A stretch of DNA of 64,000 nt from assembly GCF_022664455.2 (NCBI RefSeq), contig NZ_JAKRKC020000001.1, positions 6,019,001 to 6,083,000 of the forward strand, given 5' to 3'. Position numbers and translations under genes: made by a program. Origin of the DNA: Actinomadura luzonensis. Its GTDB lineage: Bacteria > Actinomycetota > Actinomycetes > Streptosporangiales > Streptosporangiaceae. The notes beneath the pieces are model-generated. The model saw only the letters and a program-made list of their open reading frames with translations, was not told the DNA's origin and made no database searches. How positions within the stretch are numbered: position 1 is the first letter of the stretch; each line of letters opens with the position of its first letter. Of the stretch, positions 34,488-43,931 are shown piece after piece.

Positions 34488-35104
34488 TCCGCCTGGCGGG
34501 CGAGCACGGGCTGCTGGTCGAGACCGGCTCGCTGGAGCTGTCGCACCGGATGGACGCCGCCCTGCGCCGCGAGCGGCCCGACCGGGTCGAGGAGATCGTC
34601 CCCGGGCCCGACACGGTGCTGGTGGTGGCCCCCGGCGGCGACCGGGAGCGGCTGCGGGCGCGCCTGGAGCGGCTGCTGGCCCGCGAGCGCGACCGGAGCC
34701 TGGCCGCGGAGCCGGCGGCCGCGGCGCCGGTGGTGACGATTCCCGTGGTCTACGACGGCGCCGACCTGGAGCCGGTGGCCGAGCTCGCCGGCTGCGGCGT
34801 GGACGAGGTGATCGCCAGGCACGCGGGGCGCGAGCTGGTGGTGGGCTGGCTGGGGTTCGCGCCGGGGTTCGCGTACCTGACCGGGCTGGACCCGGTACTG
34901 CGGGTGCCGCGGCTGGACACGCCGCGCACCTCGGTGCCCGCCGGGTCCGTGGCCGTCGCCGGGCCCTACTCGGCGGTCTACCCGACCGCGTCGCCGGGCG
35001 GCTGGCGGCTGCTCGGGCGCACGGAGCTGCGGGTGTGGGACGTCGCGGCCGACCCGCCGTCGTTGTTCCGGCCGGGCACGCGGGTGCGGTTCGAGCCCGC
35101 ATGA
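34484..35104 (+). CDS. pxpB: 5-oxoprolinase subunit B (KipI/allophanate hydrolase subunit 1-like)
   Basis: This 206-residue protein has the signature FAPGFAYLTGLDP, PRLDTPRTSVPAGSVAVAG and SPGGWRLLGRT near the C-terminus. The N-terminal half is divergent (LVETGSLELSHRMDAAL). It acts with subunits A and C on 5-oxoproline. It is translationally coupled on both sides by 4-bp overlaps. The start is GTG. Confidence 0.92.
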   Translation: MIRLAGEHGLLVETGSLELSHRMDAALRRERPDRVEEIVPGPDTVLVVAPGGDRERLRARLERLLARERDRSLAAEPAAAAPVVTIPVVYDGADLEPVAELAGCGVDEVIARHAGRELVVGWLGFAPGFAYLTGLDPVLRVPRLDTPRTSVPAGSVAVAGPYSAVYPTASPGGWRLLGRTELRVWDVAADPPSLFRPGTRVRFEPA

Positions 35105-35952
35105 TCGAGATCATCGTGCCCGGTCCGTACGCGACCGTCCAGGACCTCGGCCGGCCCGGCTACGCGCACCTCGGCGTGCCCCGCTCGGGGGCGGCCGACC
35201 TGGAGAGCCTGAAGCTGGCCAACCGGCTGGTCGGCAACCCCGAGGGGCTGGCCGGCGTCGAGCTGACCCTCGGCTCGGCGCGGCTGCGGTTCCTGCGGGG
35301 GGCGTGGGCGGCGCTGGCGGGCGCGCCCGTGCCGGTGTCGGGGCCGGCGCGGGGCGCGGGGATGGGCGTGCCGTTCTGGGTGCCGGCCGGGGCGGAGCTG
35401 CGGCTCGGGCTGCCCGCGCGGGGGCTGCGGACGTACCTGGCGGTGCGCGGCGGCATCGCCGTGGAGCCGGTGCTGGGCAGCCGCTCCACCGACTCGTTGT
35501 CGGGCCTCGGGCCTGAGCCGCTGCGGGCCGGCGCGCGGCTGCCCGTGGGGCCGGCGGCGGGCGTGATCGCGGCGGACGTGGCGCCGCTGCCCGAGCCGGG
35601 GCCCGCCGTGCTGCGGCTGCTGCCGGGGCCGCGCGACGACTGGTTCGTGCCGGAGGCGCTGGAGGAGCTGTGCGCATCCCCGTACGCGGTGACGCAGGAC
35701 AGCAACCGGGTGGGGGTGCGGCTGCGCGGCCCCGAGCTGGTGCGGGCCAAGGACGGCGAGCTGCCGAGCGAGGGCATGGTGACCGGCGCGGTGCAGGTGC
35801 CGCCGAGCGGGCAGCCCATCGTGTTCCTGGCCGACCATCCGCCGACCGGCGGCTACCCGGTGATCGGCGTGGTGCGGGCGGCCGACCTCGGGGTGGCCGC
35901 GCAGCTCCGGCCGGGCGACGAGGTGCGCTTCAGCACGCGGCTCAGAGCGTGA
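35101..35952 (+). CDS. pxpC: 5-oxoprolinase subunit C (biotin-dependent carboxyltransferase-like, KipA)
   Basis: This 283-residue protein begins MIEIIVPGPYATVQDLGRPG and has GVPRSGAADLESLKLANRLVG, RTYLAVRGGIAVEPVLGSRS and DHPPTGGYPVIGVV, all family signals. The ATG overlaps the pxpB stop (ATGA). Its 3' end overlaps the stop of the PhzF gene by 11 bp, tail to tail. Its job is the third subunit of 5-oxoprolinase. Confidence 0.92.
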   Translation: MIEIIVPGPYATVQDLGRPGYAHLGVPRSGAADLESLKLANRLVGNPEGLAGVELTLGSARLRFLRGAWAALAGAPVPVSGPARGAGMGVPFWVPAGAELRLGLPARGLRTYLAVRGGIAVEPVLGSRSTDSLSGLGPEPLRAGARLPVGPAAGVIAADVAPLPEPGPAVLRLLPGPRDDWFVPEALEELCASPYAVTQDSNRVGVRLRGPELVRAKDGELPSEGMVTGAVQVPPSGQPIVFLADHPPTGGYPVIGVVRAADLGVAAQLRPGDEVRFSTRLRA

Positions 35953-36772
35953 CGGTTCCCGTGACGCAGGTGACGGAGGAGCCGCCCACCCACACCTCGC
36001 CGTCGTCGCCCGTGCTGATGCGCACGCGGCCGGAGCGGCCGAGCGCGGTGCCCTGGGCGGCCGTGTAGGGGGCCTTGACGCGGCCGGTGCGCAGCAGCCA
36101 CTGGGCCAGGGAGGCGTTGAGGCTGCCGGTGACCGGGTCCTCGACGGTGGCGCCCTGGAGCGGGAAGAACGCGCGCACCTCGTACGCGCACTCCGCCCCG
36201 TCCGGGTGCGGCCCGGCCACGCCCACGTCGCACGGCACCGTGCCGGGCCGCAGCGCGAGCACGGACGCGGCGTCGGCCAGCAGCAGCGCCACCCAGCCCG
36301 GCCCGTTGTCGGCCCACTCGGCGTCCACGACGTCCTCCCTGGCGATGCCGAGGGAAGCGACGATCCTGGCCAGCAGCTCCTCCTCGACCGGCCCGGACCG
36401 GATCAGCGGCGGCGCCTTGAACGCCAGGCCGCCGCCGGTGCGCCGCACCCGCACCAGCCCGGCGCCGCACTCCTGGACGATCTCGCCGGGCTCGCGGGGC
36501 GTGCCGCCGGCCTCCAGCCAGGCGTGGCAGGTGCCGAGCGTGGGGTGCCCGGCGAAGGGCAGCTCCTGGGACGGGGTGAAGATCCGCACCCGGTAGTCGG
36601 CCCGCGGGTCCTCGGGCGGCAGGACGAAGGTGGTCTCGGACAGGTTCGTCCAGGCGGCGAAGCGCCGCATCTCCTCCGTGCCGAGCCCGTCGGCCGCCAG
36701 CACGACCGCGAGCGCGTTGCCGTGGTAGGGCGTGGTGGTGAACACGTCGACCTGGGTGAAAGGGCGTGACAT
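35942..36772 (-). CDS. PhzF family isomerase/epimerase-like protein
   Basis: This 276-residue protein has two hot-dog-like halves. It begins QVDVFTTTPYHGNALAVVL, has WTNLSETTFVLPP with the conserved catalytic Glu, LPFAGHPTLGTCHAWLE and EDPVTGSLNASLAQWL. The family includes phenazine biosynthesis isomerases and many unassigned members. No phenazine genes are near, so no pathway is claimed. The ATG is 7 nt after CAGACT (36785-36780), suggesting a leaderless mRNA. It is divergent from sthA. Confidence 0.9.
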   Translation of the reverse strand: MSRPFTQVDVFTTTPYHGNALAVVLAADGLGTEEMRRFAAWTNLSETTFVLPPEDPRADYRVRIFTPSQELPFAGHPTLGTCHAWLEAGGTPREPGEIVQECGAGLVRVRRTGGGLAFKAPPLIRSGPVEEELLARIVASLGIAREDVVDAEWADNGPGWVALLLADAASVLALRPGTVPCDVGVAGPHPDGAECAYEVRAFFPLQGATVEDPVTGSLNASLAQWLLRTGRVKAPYTAAQGTALGRSGRVRISTGDDGEVWVGGSSVTCVTGTVTL

Positions 36773-36832
36773 ATCCCGGAGTCTGGCAGACAGGGCTTTT
36801 CCCGTGGACTCCCTGACCGCAGACTGGACGCT
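36773..36832. promoter_or_regulatory. Divergent leaderless promoters of PhzF and sthA
   Basis: Each gene has the same CAGACT hexamer exactly 7 nt before its start codon: minus strand 36785-36780 for PhzF, plus strand 36820-36825 for sthA. The two -10-like elements are about 35 bp apart, so the two promoters overlap and may be co-regulated or compete. Confidence 0.55.
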
Positions 36833-38242
36833 GTGGCGGACTTTGACGTTGTGGTCCTGGGCTCCGGCCCAGGCGGGCAGAAGGCCGCGATCGCCGCGGC
36901 GAAGCTCGGCCGGCGCGTCGCCGTGGTCGAGAAACGGCACATGATCGGCGGCGTGTGCATCAACACGGGAACGATCCCCTCCAAGACCCTGCGCGAGGCG
37001 GTGCTCTACCTCACCGGCCTCAACCAGCGCGAGCTGTACGGCGCCAGCTACCGCGTCAAGGACGAGATCACGGTCACCGACCTGGGCATGCGCACGCAGC
37101 ATGTGATCGGCCGGGAGATCCAGGTGATCCGCAGCCAGCTCGCCCGCAACCACGTGACGGTGCTCCAGGGCACCGGCCGCTTCCTCGACCCGCACACGAT
37201 CGGCGTGCGCGGCGACGACAACGCCGAGCAGAAGGTCACCGCCGACCGGGTGGTGATCGCCACCGGCACGTCGCCGGCCCGGCCGGACAGCGTCGAGTTC
37301 GACGACCGCACGGTGATCGACTCCGACGCGATCCTGCGCCTCGACCGGGTGCCCGAGACGCTGGTCGTCGTGGGCGCCGGGGTGATCGGCATCGAGTACG
37401 CCTCCATGTTCGCCGCGCTCGGCACCAAGGTCACGGTGGTCGAGCGGCGCGAGCGCATGCTGGAGTTCTGCGACCTGGAGATCGTCGAGGCGCTGAAGTA
37501 CCACCTGCGCGACCTGGCGGTGACGTTCAGGTTCGGCGAGCACGTGGCGGCCGTCGAGCGGCGCGGCAACGGCGCGCTGACCGTCCTGGAGAGCGGCAAG
37601 AAGATCCCCGCCGACTGCGTCATGTACTCGGCCGGGCGTCAGGGCAAGACCGCCGAGCTGTGCCTGGAGGCCGCGGGTCTGGCGGCCGACCCGCGCGGCC
37701 GGATCAAGGTGGACGACAACTACGCGACCGAGGTGCCCCACATCTACGCCGTGGGCGACGTGATCGGCTTCCCCGCGCTCGCCGCCACCTCGATGGAGCA
37801 GGGCCGGGTGGCCGCCCAGCACGCCTGCGGCGAGCCGGTGCAGGAGCTGTGCGAGCTGACGCCGATCGGCATCTACACGATCCCGGAGATCAGCTTCGTC
37901 GGGAAGTCGGAGGACGAGCTGACGCGGGAGAAGGTCCCGTTCGAGGTGGGCATCTCGCGTTACCGGGAGCTGGCCAGGGGGCAGATCATCGGCGACTCGT
38001 ACGGGATGCTCAAGCTGCTGGTGTCCTCGGAGGACCGGCGGCTGCTCGGGGTGCACGTGTTCGGCACGGGGGCCACCGAGCTGGTGCACATCGGGCAGAC
38101 CGTCATGGGCTGCGGCGGGACCGTGGACTACCTGGTCAACGCGGTGTTCAACTATCCGACGCTCGCGGAGTCGTACAAGGTGGCGGCGCTGGACGCGATG
38201 AACAAGATGCGGGTGGTGGCCCGGCTCACGGCGGAGATGTAG
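36833..38242 (+). CDS. sthA: Si-specific NAD(P)+ transhydrogenase (soluble)
   Basis: This 469-residue flavoprotein exchanges reducing equivalents between NADPH and NAD+. It belongs to the disulfide reductase family but lacks the redox Cys pair. The site reads GGVCINTGTIPSKTL, with Thr where lipoamide dehydrogenase has the second Cys, as in E. coli SthA. The FAD motif VVLGSGPGGQKAAIAAAKLG, the NAD(P) motif VVVGAGVIGIEYASMFAALG and the second FAD motif HIYAVGDVIGFPALA are present. The dimerisation domain ends the protein. The GTG start sits 7 nt after CAGACT. Confidence 0.92.
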   Translation: MADFDVVVLGSGPGGQKAAIAAAKLGRRVAVVEKRHMIGGVCINTGTIPSKTLREAVLYLTGLNQRELYGASYRVKDEITVTDLGMRTQHVIGREIQVIRSQLARNHVTVLQGTGRFLDPHTIGVRGDDNAEQKVTADRVVIATGTSPARPDSVEFDDRTVIDSDAILRLDRVPETLVVVGAGVIGIEYASMFAALGTKVTVVERRERMLEFCDLEIVEALKYHLRDLAVTFRFGEHVAAVERRGNGALTVLESGKKIPADCVMYSAGRQGKTAELCLEAAGLAADPRGRIKVDDNYATEVPHIYAVGDVIGFPALAATSMEQGRVAAQHACGEPVQELCELTPIGIYTIPEISFVGKSEDELTREKVPFEVGISRYRELARGQIIGDSYGMLKLLVSSEDRRLLGVHVFGTGATELVHIGQTVMGCGGTVDYLVNAVFNYPTLAESYKVAALDAMNKMRVVARLTAEM

Positions 38243-38398
38243 GCGGAGCTGCAGGCAGGGCTGCGGGACGGCCGCGCGGCGGGCTCAACCCAGGGTCAAC
38301 GGAACCTCAACACGGCCGGCCGCAGGATGGGCGGCGGTCGGGCGGTCTATGCTCTCCCGACGCCTCCCCCGCCGCCGACGTCCGGGACGAACACCGAC

Positions 38399-41300
38399 AT
38401 GTCACACACGATGCTCCCCCTCACCCCGTCCGACCCGCGGCGGCTGGGCCGGTACCTGCTGGCCGGGCGGCTGGGCGCGGGCGGCCAGGGCGTCGTCTAC
38501 GAGGGCTACGGCGAGGCGGGCGAGCGCGTCGCGGTCAAGGTGCCGAGGTACGACGGCGCCGACTCGCGGGACCGGCTCGCCAGGGAGGCTGCGGCGGCCC
38601 GCCGGGTGGCCTCGTTCTGCACCGCGAAGGTGATCGAGGCGCAGGTGGAGGCCGCGCCGCTGTACATCGTCAGCGAGTTCGTGCCGGGGCCGAGCCTGAA
38701 GCGGGCGGTGGCGGCTTCGGGGCCGTACGGGCCCGACGCGCTGCGGCGGCTGGCGATCGGCGTGGCGACCGCGCTGACCGCCATCCACCGGGCCGGGATC
38801 GTGCACCGCGACCTCAAACCGGACAACATCATCATCGGCCCGGACGGCCCCCGGGTGATCGACTTCGGGGTGGCCCGCGAGGTGGGGCCGACGACGGGCG
38901 GGCCGCTCGTGGGGACGCCGGGGTACATCCCGCCGGAGGTGTTCCAGGGGCGGGGCGCGAGCGAGGCCGCCGACCTGTGGGCGTGGGGCATGGTGGTGCT
39001 GTTCGCCGCCCGGGGCGAGGACGTGATCGCGGCCGCGGACCCGGCCGCCCTGGTCGGGCTGGTGCTGGGGTTCGAGCCGGACGTGCGCGACCTGCCCGGG
39101 CCGCTGGGGCCGCTGGTGGCCGCGGCGCTGGCGCGCGACCCGGCGGCGCGCCCGTCCGCCCGGCAGGTGCTGCTGCGGCTGCTCGGCGACCCCGGCGGCG
39201 ATGACAGCGGGGCCGGCGACGGCGGGGACGATCTCCTCGTCCGGGGCGGCACCCTGGCGGGCGCGCTCACCGCGCGTCCCGAGCCGGGCCTCGGCGCGAT
39301 CGCGGAGGAGCTCTACGGCGAGCTGACCGAGGCGGAGCGGGCGGTCGTGCCCGAGGTGTTCCTGCGGATGATCGACGGCGACGAGCTCCGGCCGGTCGCC
39401 AGGGACGAGCTGCCGGAGACCCGGGCCGTGGACTCGATGCTCACCGTGTTCGGCGCCGCCGGGCTGGTCACGGCGACCGGCACGGCCGACGACGGCACGG
39501 CCGACGACACGGCTGACGGCAGGGTGGGCGGCAGGGTGGGCGGCACCGTGTACGAGCTGGCCGCGCCCGGCCTGCTGCACGCCTGGCCCCGGCTACGCGA
39601 GTGGGTGCGCGGCAACCGCGAGGGCCTGCCCGTGCACCGGCGGCTGGCCGACGCCGCCGCCCTGTGGGAGGCGAACGGCAGGCGACCGGCCGACCTCCTG
39701 CACGGCTCGGCGCTGGAGGCGACCCTGCAGTGGGCCGCCACCGCGCGCAGGGACCTGAGCCTGGGGCGGCGCGAGCGAGCGTTCCTGGACGCGGCGGCGG
39801 CCCAGGCCCGCCGGAGGGCGAGGACCCGCCGGCTGGTCGCGGCCGCCCTGGCCGTGCTGCTCGTGGCCGCGCTCGGCGGGCTCGGCGCCGCGGAGTACCT
39901 GCGCAGGGAGACCGGCAGGCAGCGGGACGACGCGCTGGCGCGCGAGCTCGCGCTGCGGGCCGCGGACCTGCGCGAGAGCGAGCCCCGGGTGGCGATGTTG
40001 CTGAGCGTGGCGAGCTGGCGGCTGAACCCGGCGCCGGCCGAGACCCGCGGCGCGCTGCACGACTCGCTCTCCCAGGACACGACCGCCGTCTTCCTCGACC
40101 CCGGCTACGCGGCCGGCACCGTCCAGGCCCTCAGCGGGGACGGCCGCGCCCTGGTGTCCGTGACGGGCGGGACCGCCACGATCTGGGACGTCCTGACGCG
40201 GCGCAGGACGGCCGTGCTGCCCGGCGTGGGCGCGGACGTCCGCCAGGCCGCGCTCTCCCCCGACGGGCGCACCCTCGCCCTGCTGACCGACGCGGAGGCG
40301 CGGCTGTGGGACGTCCGCGCCGGCGAGCCCGTCGGCGCCCCCGTCCCGCGCCGCGGCGAGCAGTCGGCCGGCGAGCTGGGCTTCGACGCCACCGGCCGCC
40401 GGCTCGGCGTCCCGTGGGGGAACCGGGAGCTGTGCGAGTGGTGGGACCTCGCCACCCGCGAACGGCTCACCACGCCCTCGGGGGCGCCGCTCAACGCGGT
40501 CACCCGCGACGGCCGCCACGGCTACGTGGCCGCGGGCCGCGACGCCGGGCTGTGGGACCTGCGGCGCGGCACCCGGACGCCGATCCCGCCGCTGAAGCCG
40601 GCCGGCGTCGTCGAGCAGGCCGCCTTCAGCGACGACGGCAGGGCGCTGGTGAGCACGGAGCTGCTGGAGGCCAGCGGCAAGCACCGGCTCCGCGTGTTCG
40701 ACGTGCCGTCCGGCACGGAGGTCTTCGACGAGGAGGGCGACGTGGGCGGCGAGGCCGCGTTCGTCTTCGGCGACGCCTTCGTCGCCGCGTGGGGCGATCC
40801 CGGCCCGCTCCTGCTGCGGCGGCGCTCGTCCTTCGGCGGGGTGTACCAGCGGGCCCTGCCCGAGATCACCGGCCGGCTCCGCTTCGACCTCGCCGGCCGG
40901 GCGGTGCGCTACCTGGACGGGCGCGGCGCCGTCCGCACCGAGGACGTCTCGATGGTGTTCGACCAGCCCATGAACAGCGGCACCGAGGGCGGGGACGTGC
41001 GTCTGGACCCCTCCGCCCGGGTGCTGGCCGCCATCTGGGACGACTGGATCGAGGTCAGGGACGCCGCGACGGGCCGCGCGCTGATGAAGCCGCTGAGCTG
41101 GTCGGGCAGCAGCGGCGCGACCGCGTTCAGCGCCGACGGCCGCCTGCTCGCCCTGGCCGCCGACGACACGGTCACGGTCACCGTGCTGGAGCCGGCCGGG
41201 CCCCGGGTGACGGCCACGCTCCGGCTCGGCGGCGGGCGCCCCCGGAGCCAGGCCGGGGACCAGGCGACGGCCAGGCTCAGGGCCGCCGCCGGCGGGGGCG

Positions 41301-42037
41301 GGCCGGGCGTGGTCGCCATGGCCTTCAGCCCGGACGGCCGCACGCTGGCGGTGTCGCGTTACGAAGAGCAGGACAGCGCCCCGCGGGACAATGGCGGGCA
41401 GGCTCTCGTCGAGCTGTGGGACCTCGCGCGCGGCACCCTGCGCGCGGCCGCCGGGACGAGCGCGAACGACCTCGCCTTCCGCCCCGACGGGCGGCTGCTG
41501 GTGACCGTGGACCCGTTCCAGCTCGTGGACCCGGCCGCCGGCGTGACCCGGCCGCCCGCGCCGGGCACCGGGCAGCTCGGCGGCGCCTTCGCCTTCAGCC
41601 CGGACGGCCGGCAGGCGGCCTTCTCCGGCCCCGACCGGCTCACGCTGTGGGACGGCGACATCACGACGAAGCTCGCCGAGTTCCCCGTCGTGGCGGGCCA
41701 GGAGGTGAGCATGCTGGCCTGGTCGCCCGACGGGCGGCTGATCGCGACGTACGAGCAGGGCGGCCGGGTCCGGCTCTGGGACGTGCCGGGGCGCCGGCCG
41801 CTCGGCGTCGTCTTCGACGCCAGGCAGCCGGTGAACGGCACCGACACCGGGTGGGTGGCGTTCTCGGCGGACGGCGCGACCCTGCGCTCGGTGGCGCAGG
41901 ACGGCACGATCCGGGTGCACGACGTGGCCGAGCGGCGGGTGGCCGCCGCCGTGTGCGCGCGGGCCGGCCGGCCGCTGAGCGCCGCCGAGTGGGCACGCTA
42001 CCTGCCGGGCGTCGAGCCGTTCACCGTGTGCCCGTGA
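38399..42037 (+). CDS. Ser/Thr protein kinase - winged-helix region - transmembrane - WD40-like propeller fusion
   Basis: The protein has 1212 residues. A Hanks-type kinase (about residues 18-265) has GAGGQGVVYEG, AVKVPR, HRDLKPDN, VIDFGVARE and a PPE in place of APE. A region (about 300-470) resembles the winged-helix and helical segment that follows the NTPase in nSTAND1-WD40 proteins: EELYGELTEAERAVVPEVFL, VYELAAPGLLHAWPRLREWV, LHGSALEATLQWA. Here no P-loop NTPase is present and the kinase sits in its place. One membrane helix (about 477-500, VAAALAVLLVAALGGLGAA) follows, then a WD40-type repeat region (about 560-1190) with AFSPDGR and LWDV units. TATGCT at 38347-38352 may be the -10. An alternative start is the ATG at 38411. 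Confidence 0.86.
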   Translation: MSHTMLPLTPSDPRRLGRYLLAGRLGAGGQGVVYEGYGEAGERVAVKVPRYDGADSRDRLAREAAAARRVASFCTAKVIEAQVEAAPLYIVSEFVPGPSLKRAVAASGPYGPDALRRLAIGVATALTAIHRAGIVHRDLKPDNIIIGPDGPRVIDFGVAREVGPTTGGPLVGTPGYIPPEVFQGRGASEAADLWAWGMVVLFAARGEDVIAAADPAALVGLVLGFEPDVRDLPGPLGPLVAAALARDPAARPSARQVLLRLLGDPGGDDSGAGDGGDDLLVRGGTLAGALTARPEPGLGAIAEELYGELTEAERAVVPEVFLRMIDGDELRPVARDELPETRAVDSMLTVFGAAGLVTATGTADDGTADDTADGRVGGRVGGTVYELAAPGLLHAWPRLREWVRGNREGLPVHRRLADAAALWEANGRRPADLLHGSALEATLQWAATARRDLSLGRRERAFLDAAAAQARRRARTRRLVAAALAVLLVAALGGLGAAEYLRRETGRQRDDALARELALRAADLRESEPRVAMLLSVASWRLNPAPAETRGALHDSLSQDTTAVFLDPGYAAGTVQALSGDGRALVSVTGGTATIWDVLTRRRTAVLPGVGADVRQAALSPDGRTLALLTDAEARLWDVRAGEPVGAPVPRRGEQSAGELGFDATGRRLGVPWGNRELCEWWDLATRERLTTPSGAPLNAVTRDGRHGYVAAGRDAGLWDLRRGTRTPIPPLKPAGVVEQAAFSDDGRALVSTELLEASGKHRLRVFDVPSGTEVFDEEGDVGGEAAFVFGDAFVAAWGDPGPLLLRRRSSFGGVYQRALPEITGRLRFDLAGRAVRYLDGRGAVRTEDVSMVFDQPMNSGTEGGDVRLDPSARVLAAIWDDWIEVRDAATGRALMKPLSWSGSSGATAFSADGRLLALAADDTVTVTVLEPAGPRVTATLRLGGGRPRSQAGDQATARLRAAAGGGGPGVVAMAFSPDGRTLAVSRYEEQDSAPRDNGGQALVELWDLARGTLRAAAGTSANDLAFRPDGRLLVTVDPFQLVDPAAGVTRPPAPGTGQLGGAFAFSPDGRQAAFSGPDRLTLWDGDITTKLAEFPVVAGQEVSMLAWSPDGRLIATYEQGGRVRLWDVPGRRPLGVVFDARQPVNGTDTGWVAFSADGATLRSVAQDGTIRVHDVAERRVAAAVCARAGRPLSAAEWARYLPGVEPFTVCP

Positions 42038-42047
42038 GCGCCGGGGC

Positions 42048-43898
42048 TCAGCTCATGGTCCACTTCTGGTTGGCCGCGCCCGTGCAGGTCCAGATCTGCA
42101 GGCGGGTGCCGTCGGCGCTGGTGTTGCCGGTGACGTCGGCGCACTTGTTCGCGGCCGGGTTGACCAGGTCGCGGCCGGAGGTGTAGGTCCACTGCTGGTT
42201 GGCCGCGCCGGTGCAGCTCCAGAGCTGGAGCTTGGCGCCGTCGGCGGTGCCGTGGTCCACGACGTCCAGGCACTTGCCGAGCGCGCGCAGCGTGCCGTCG
42301 CCGGGGCGGGTCCACTGCTGGGCGGCGGTGCCGTTGCAGGTGTAGAGCTGGACGGCGGCGCCGTCGGCGCTGCTGCCGCCGGCCACGTCCACGCACTTGC
42401 CGCCGAGGCCGGTGATCCGGCCGCCGCCGCCCGTGCCCTGGCTGCCGGACCAGGTGAAGGTGGCGCTGGTGCGGGCGGGCAGGGTGTAGGTGAAGGACTG
42501 GGCGCCCCAGTTCACCCGCAGCGAGCGGGCCGTGGTGCCGCCGTTGTGGGCGATGAGGGCCTTGGAGCCGTCGGGGTTGCGCCAGGCCACGTTGGGGATC
42601 GCGGTGCTCGCCGTGGAGTCGATGCGGTACGCGCCCGGCCTGACGAACTTGGTGAGGTGGCCGGTCGTGTAGTACTCGATCGTGTAGTCCACCTGGCCGG
42701 CTCGGCTGCCGCCCTCCTGGACGGTGACGAGGCCGGTGCAGGTGCCGCAGCCGCCGTTGTGCGGGCCCATGTTCTGGTTGACGCCGAGGCTCCACTTGAC
42801 CAGGCTGCGGCTCCAGTTGCGGGCGTAGGTCACGATGTCGGCCATGTCCTCGTTGTGCTGGTTGCTGACCCAGGTGCCGCCGGAGTGCTCGGTGCTGAAC
42901 TGCGGCACCGCCGGATACTGCCCGTGCACCTGCGTGCCGACCGCCGGGTCGCCGTAGTACCCGTGCCAGGCGATGCCGCCGAACAGCGGGTCGCCGCGCA
43001 GCGCGGCGTCGGCGAGGACGGGGCCGCCGATCTGGCCGTAGTCGCCGTAGTTCCAGTCGTGGACGAGGACCTTGGTGCCGATCCCGGCCGCCCGGAAGGC
43101 CGGGTAGACGAAGTTCTTGGTCAGCTCGATCAGGCCGGAGGCGTTCCAGTTCATGCCGGGGTAGTCCATGGCCGTGGGGTTGGACGCCTGGCAGCAGTTC
43201 GGCTCGTTCTGCACGGACAGGTACATCACCGGGACGCCCGCCGCCTGGTAGCTCTGGACGTACTTGGTGAGGTACTGGGCGTAGGTGGCGTAGTGCTCCC
43301 ACTTCAGCCAGCCCATCTGGTCCATCCGGCCGTTGTCCTTCATCCAGCCGGGCGCGCTCCACGGCACGCCCATCACCCGGAGCTGCGGATTGAGCTGCCT
43401 GGCCTGGACGGTGAGCAGCCGGACGTCCGTGTCGTAGCCGTTGGCGCCGAAGTCGGCGAGGTCGCAGCAGGTGTCGTCGAGCGAGACCATGCCGGGGCGC
43501 GACAGGTCGGAGGCGCCGATCGGGTTGCGGACGAAGGACAGGCCGATGCCGTCGGACGGGGAGAACAGCCGGCGCATGACGGCGTCGCGGGTCGCGGCGC
43601 TGACCGGGCCGCCGCGCAGCAGGTACGCGGTGGTGTCGGTGATCGACGCGCCGCCGCCCTCGAACGGCTGGTACGTCGTCGCCTCGTCGACCGTGATCGT
43701 CTGGTCGGCGGCGCCGCCCGCCGGGCCGAAGGCGACCGGCGTCTGCTGCTGGAGGCCCCGGGTGACGGCCCGCCCGCCGGAGTCGGAGGTGGTGGTGAGC
43801 CAGATGTTCACCTGCTCGCCGGCGGCGTAGGCCGGGGCGGGCGCGGCCAGCCCGCACAGGGCGGCGGCGCAGGCGAGCGCGAGGAGGATTCTGGGCAC
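42048..43898 (-). CDS. Secreted GH30 glycosidase with C-terminal ricin-type (CBM13) lectin domain
   Basis: The protein has 616 residues. A signal peptide (residues 1-26, ILLALACAAALCGLAAP, ending AYAA) is followed by a GH30 barrel (about 50-385). Its acid/base Glu is in YLSVQNEPNCC and its nucleophile Glu in FSTEHSGGTW. A beta-sandwich follows (to about 485). The C-terminal beta-trefoil (about 490-616) has three QxW repeats (QQWT, QQWT, QKWT). GH30 enzymes cut beta-1,6-glucan, beta-1,6-galactan, xylan or glucosylceramide; the subfamily cannot be told. The GTG start has AAAGGA about 8 nt upstream. It lies directly downstream of a LacI regulator gene, with direct repeats between them. Confidence 0.9.
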   Translation of the reverse strand: MPRILLALACAAALCGLAAPAPAYAAGEQVNIWLTTTSDSGGRAVTRGLQQQTPVAFGPAGGAADQTITVDEATTYQPFEGGGASITDTTAYLLRGGPVSAATRDAVMRRLFSPSDGIGLSFVRNPIGASDLSRPGMVSLDDTCCDLADFGANGYDTDVRLLTVQARQLNPQLRVMGVPWSAPGWMKDNGRMDQMGWLKWEHYATYAQYLTKYVQSYQAAGVPVMYLSVQNEPNCCQASNPTAMDYPGMNWNASGLIELTKNFVYPAFRAAGIGTKVLVHDWNYGDYGQIGGPVLADAALRGDPLFGGIAWHGYYGDPAVGTQVHGQYPAVPQFSTEHSGGTWVSNQHNEDMADIVTYARNWSRSLVKWSLGVNQNMGPHNGGCGTCTGLVTVQEGGSRAGQVDYTIEYYTTGHLTKFVRPGAYRIDSTASTAIPNVAWRNPDGSKALIAHNGGTTARSLRVNWGAQSFTYTLPARTSATFTWSGSQGTGGGGRITGLGGKCVDVAGGSSADGAAVQLYTCNGTAAQQWTRPGDGTLRALGKCLDVVDHGTADGAKLQLWSCTGAANQQWTYTSGRDLVNPAANKCADVTGNTSADGTRLQIWTCTGAANQKWTMS

Positions 43899-43931
43899 GG
43901 CGCAAGTCCTTTCGGGCTGGGGGGTGATGCC

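Noticed and set aside
35942..36772. Phenazine biosynthesis locus
   Set aside because: Only a lone PhzF-family gene is present. PhzF-like proteins are widespread and no other phz gene is near.
42048..43898. Bacteriocin or toxin function for the ricin-type domain of the GH30 protein
   Set aside because: The trefoil follows a complete GH30 catalytic domain with both Glu residues, so it is a carbohydrate-binding module of a hydrolase.
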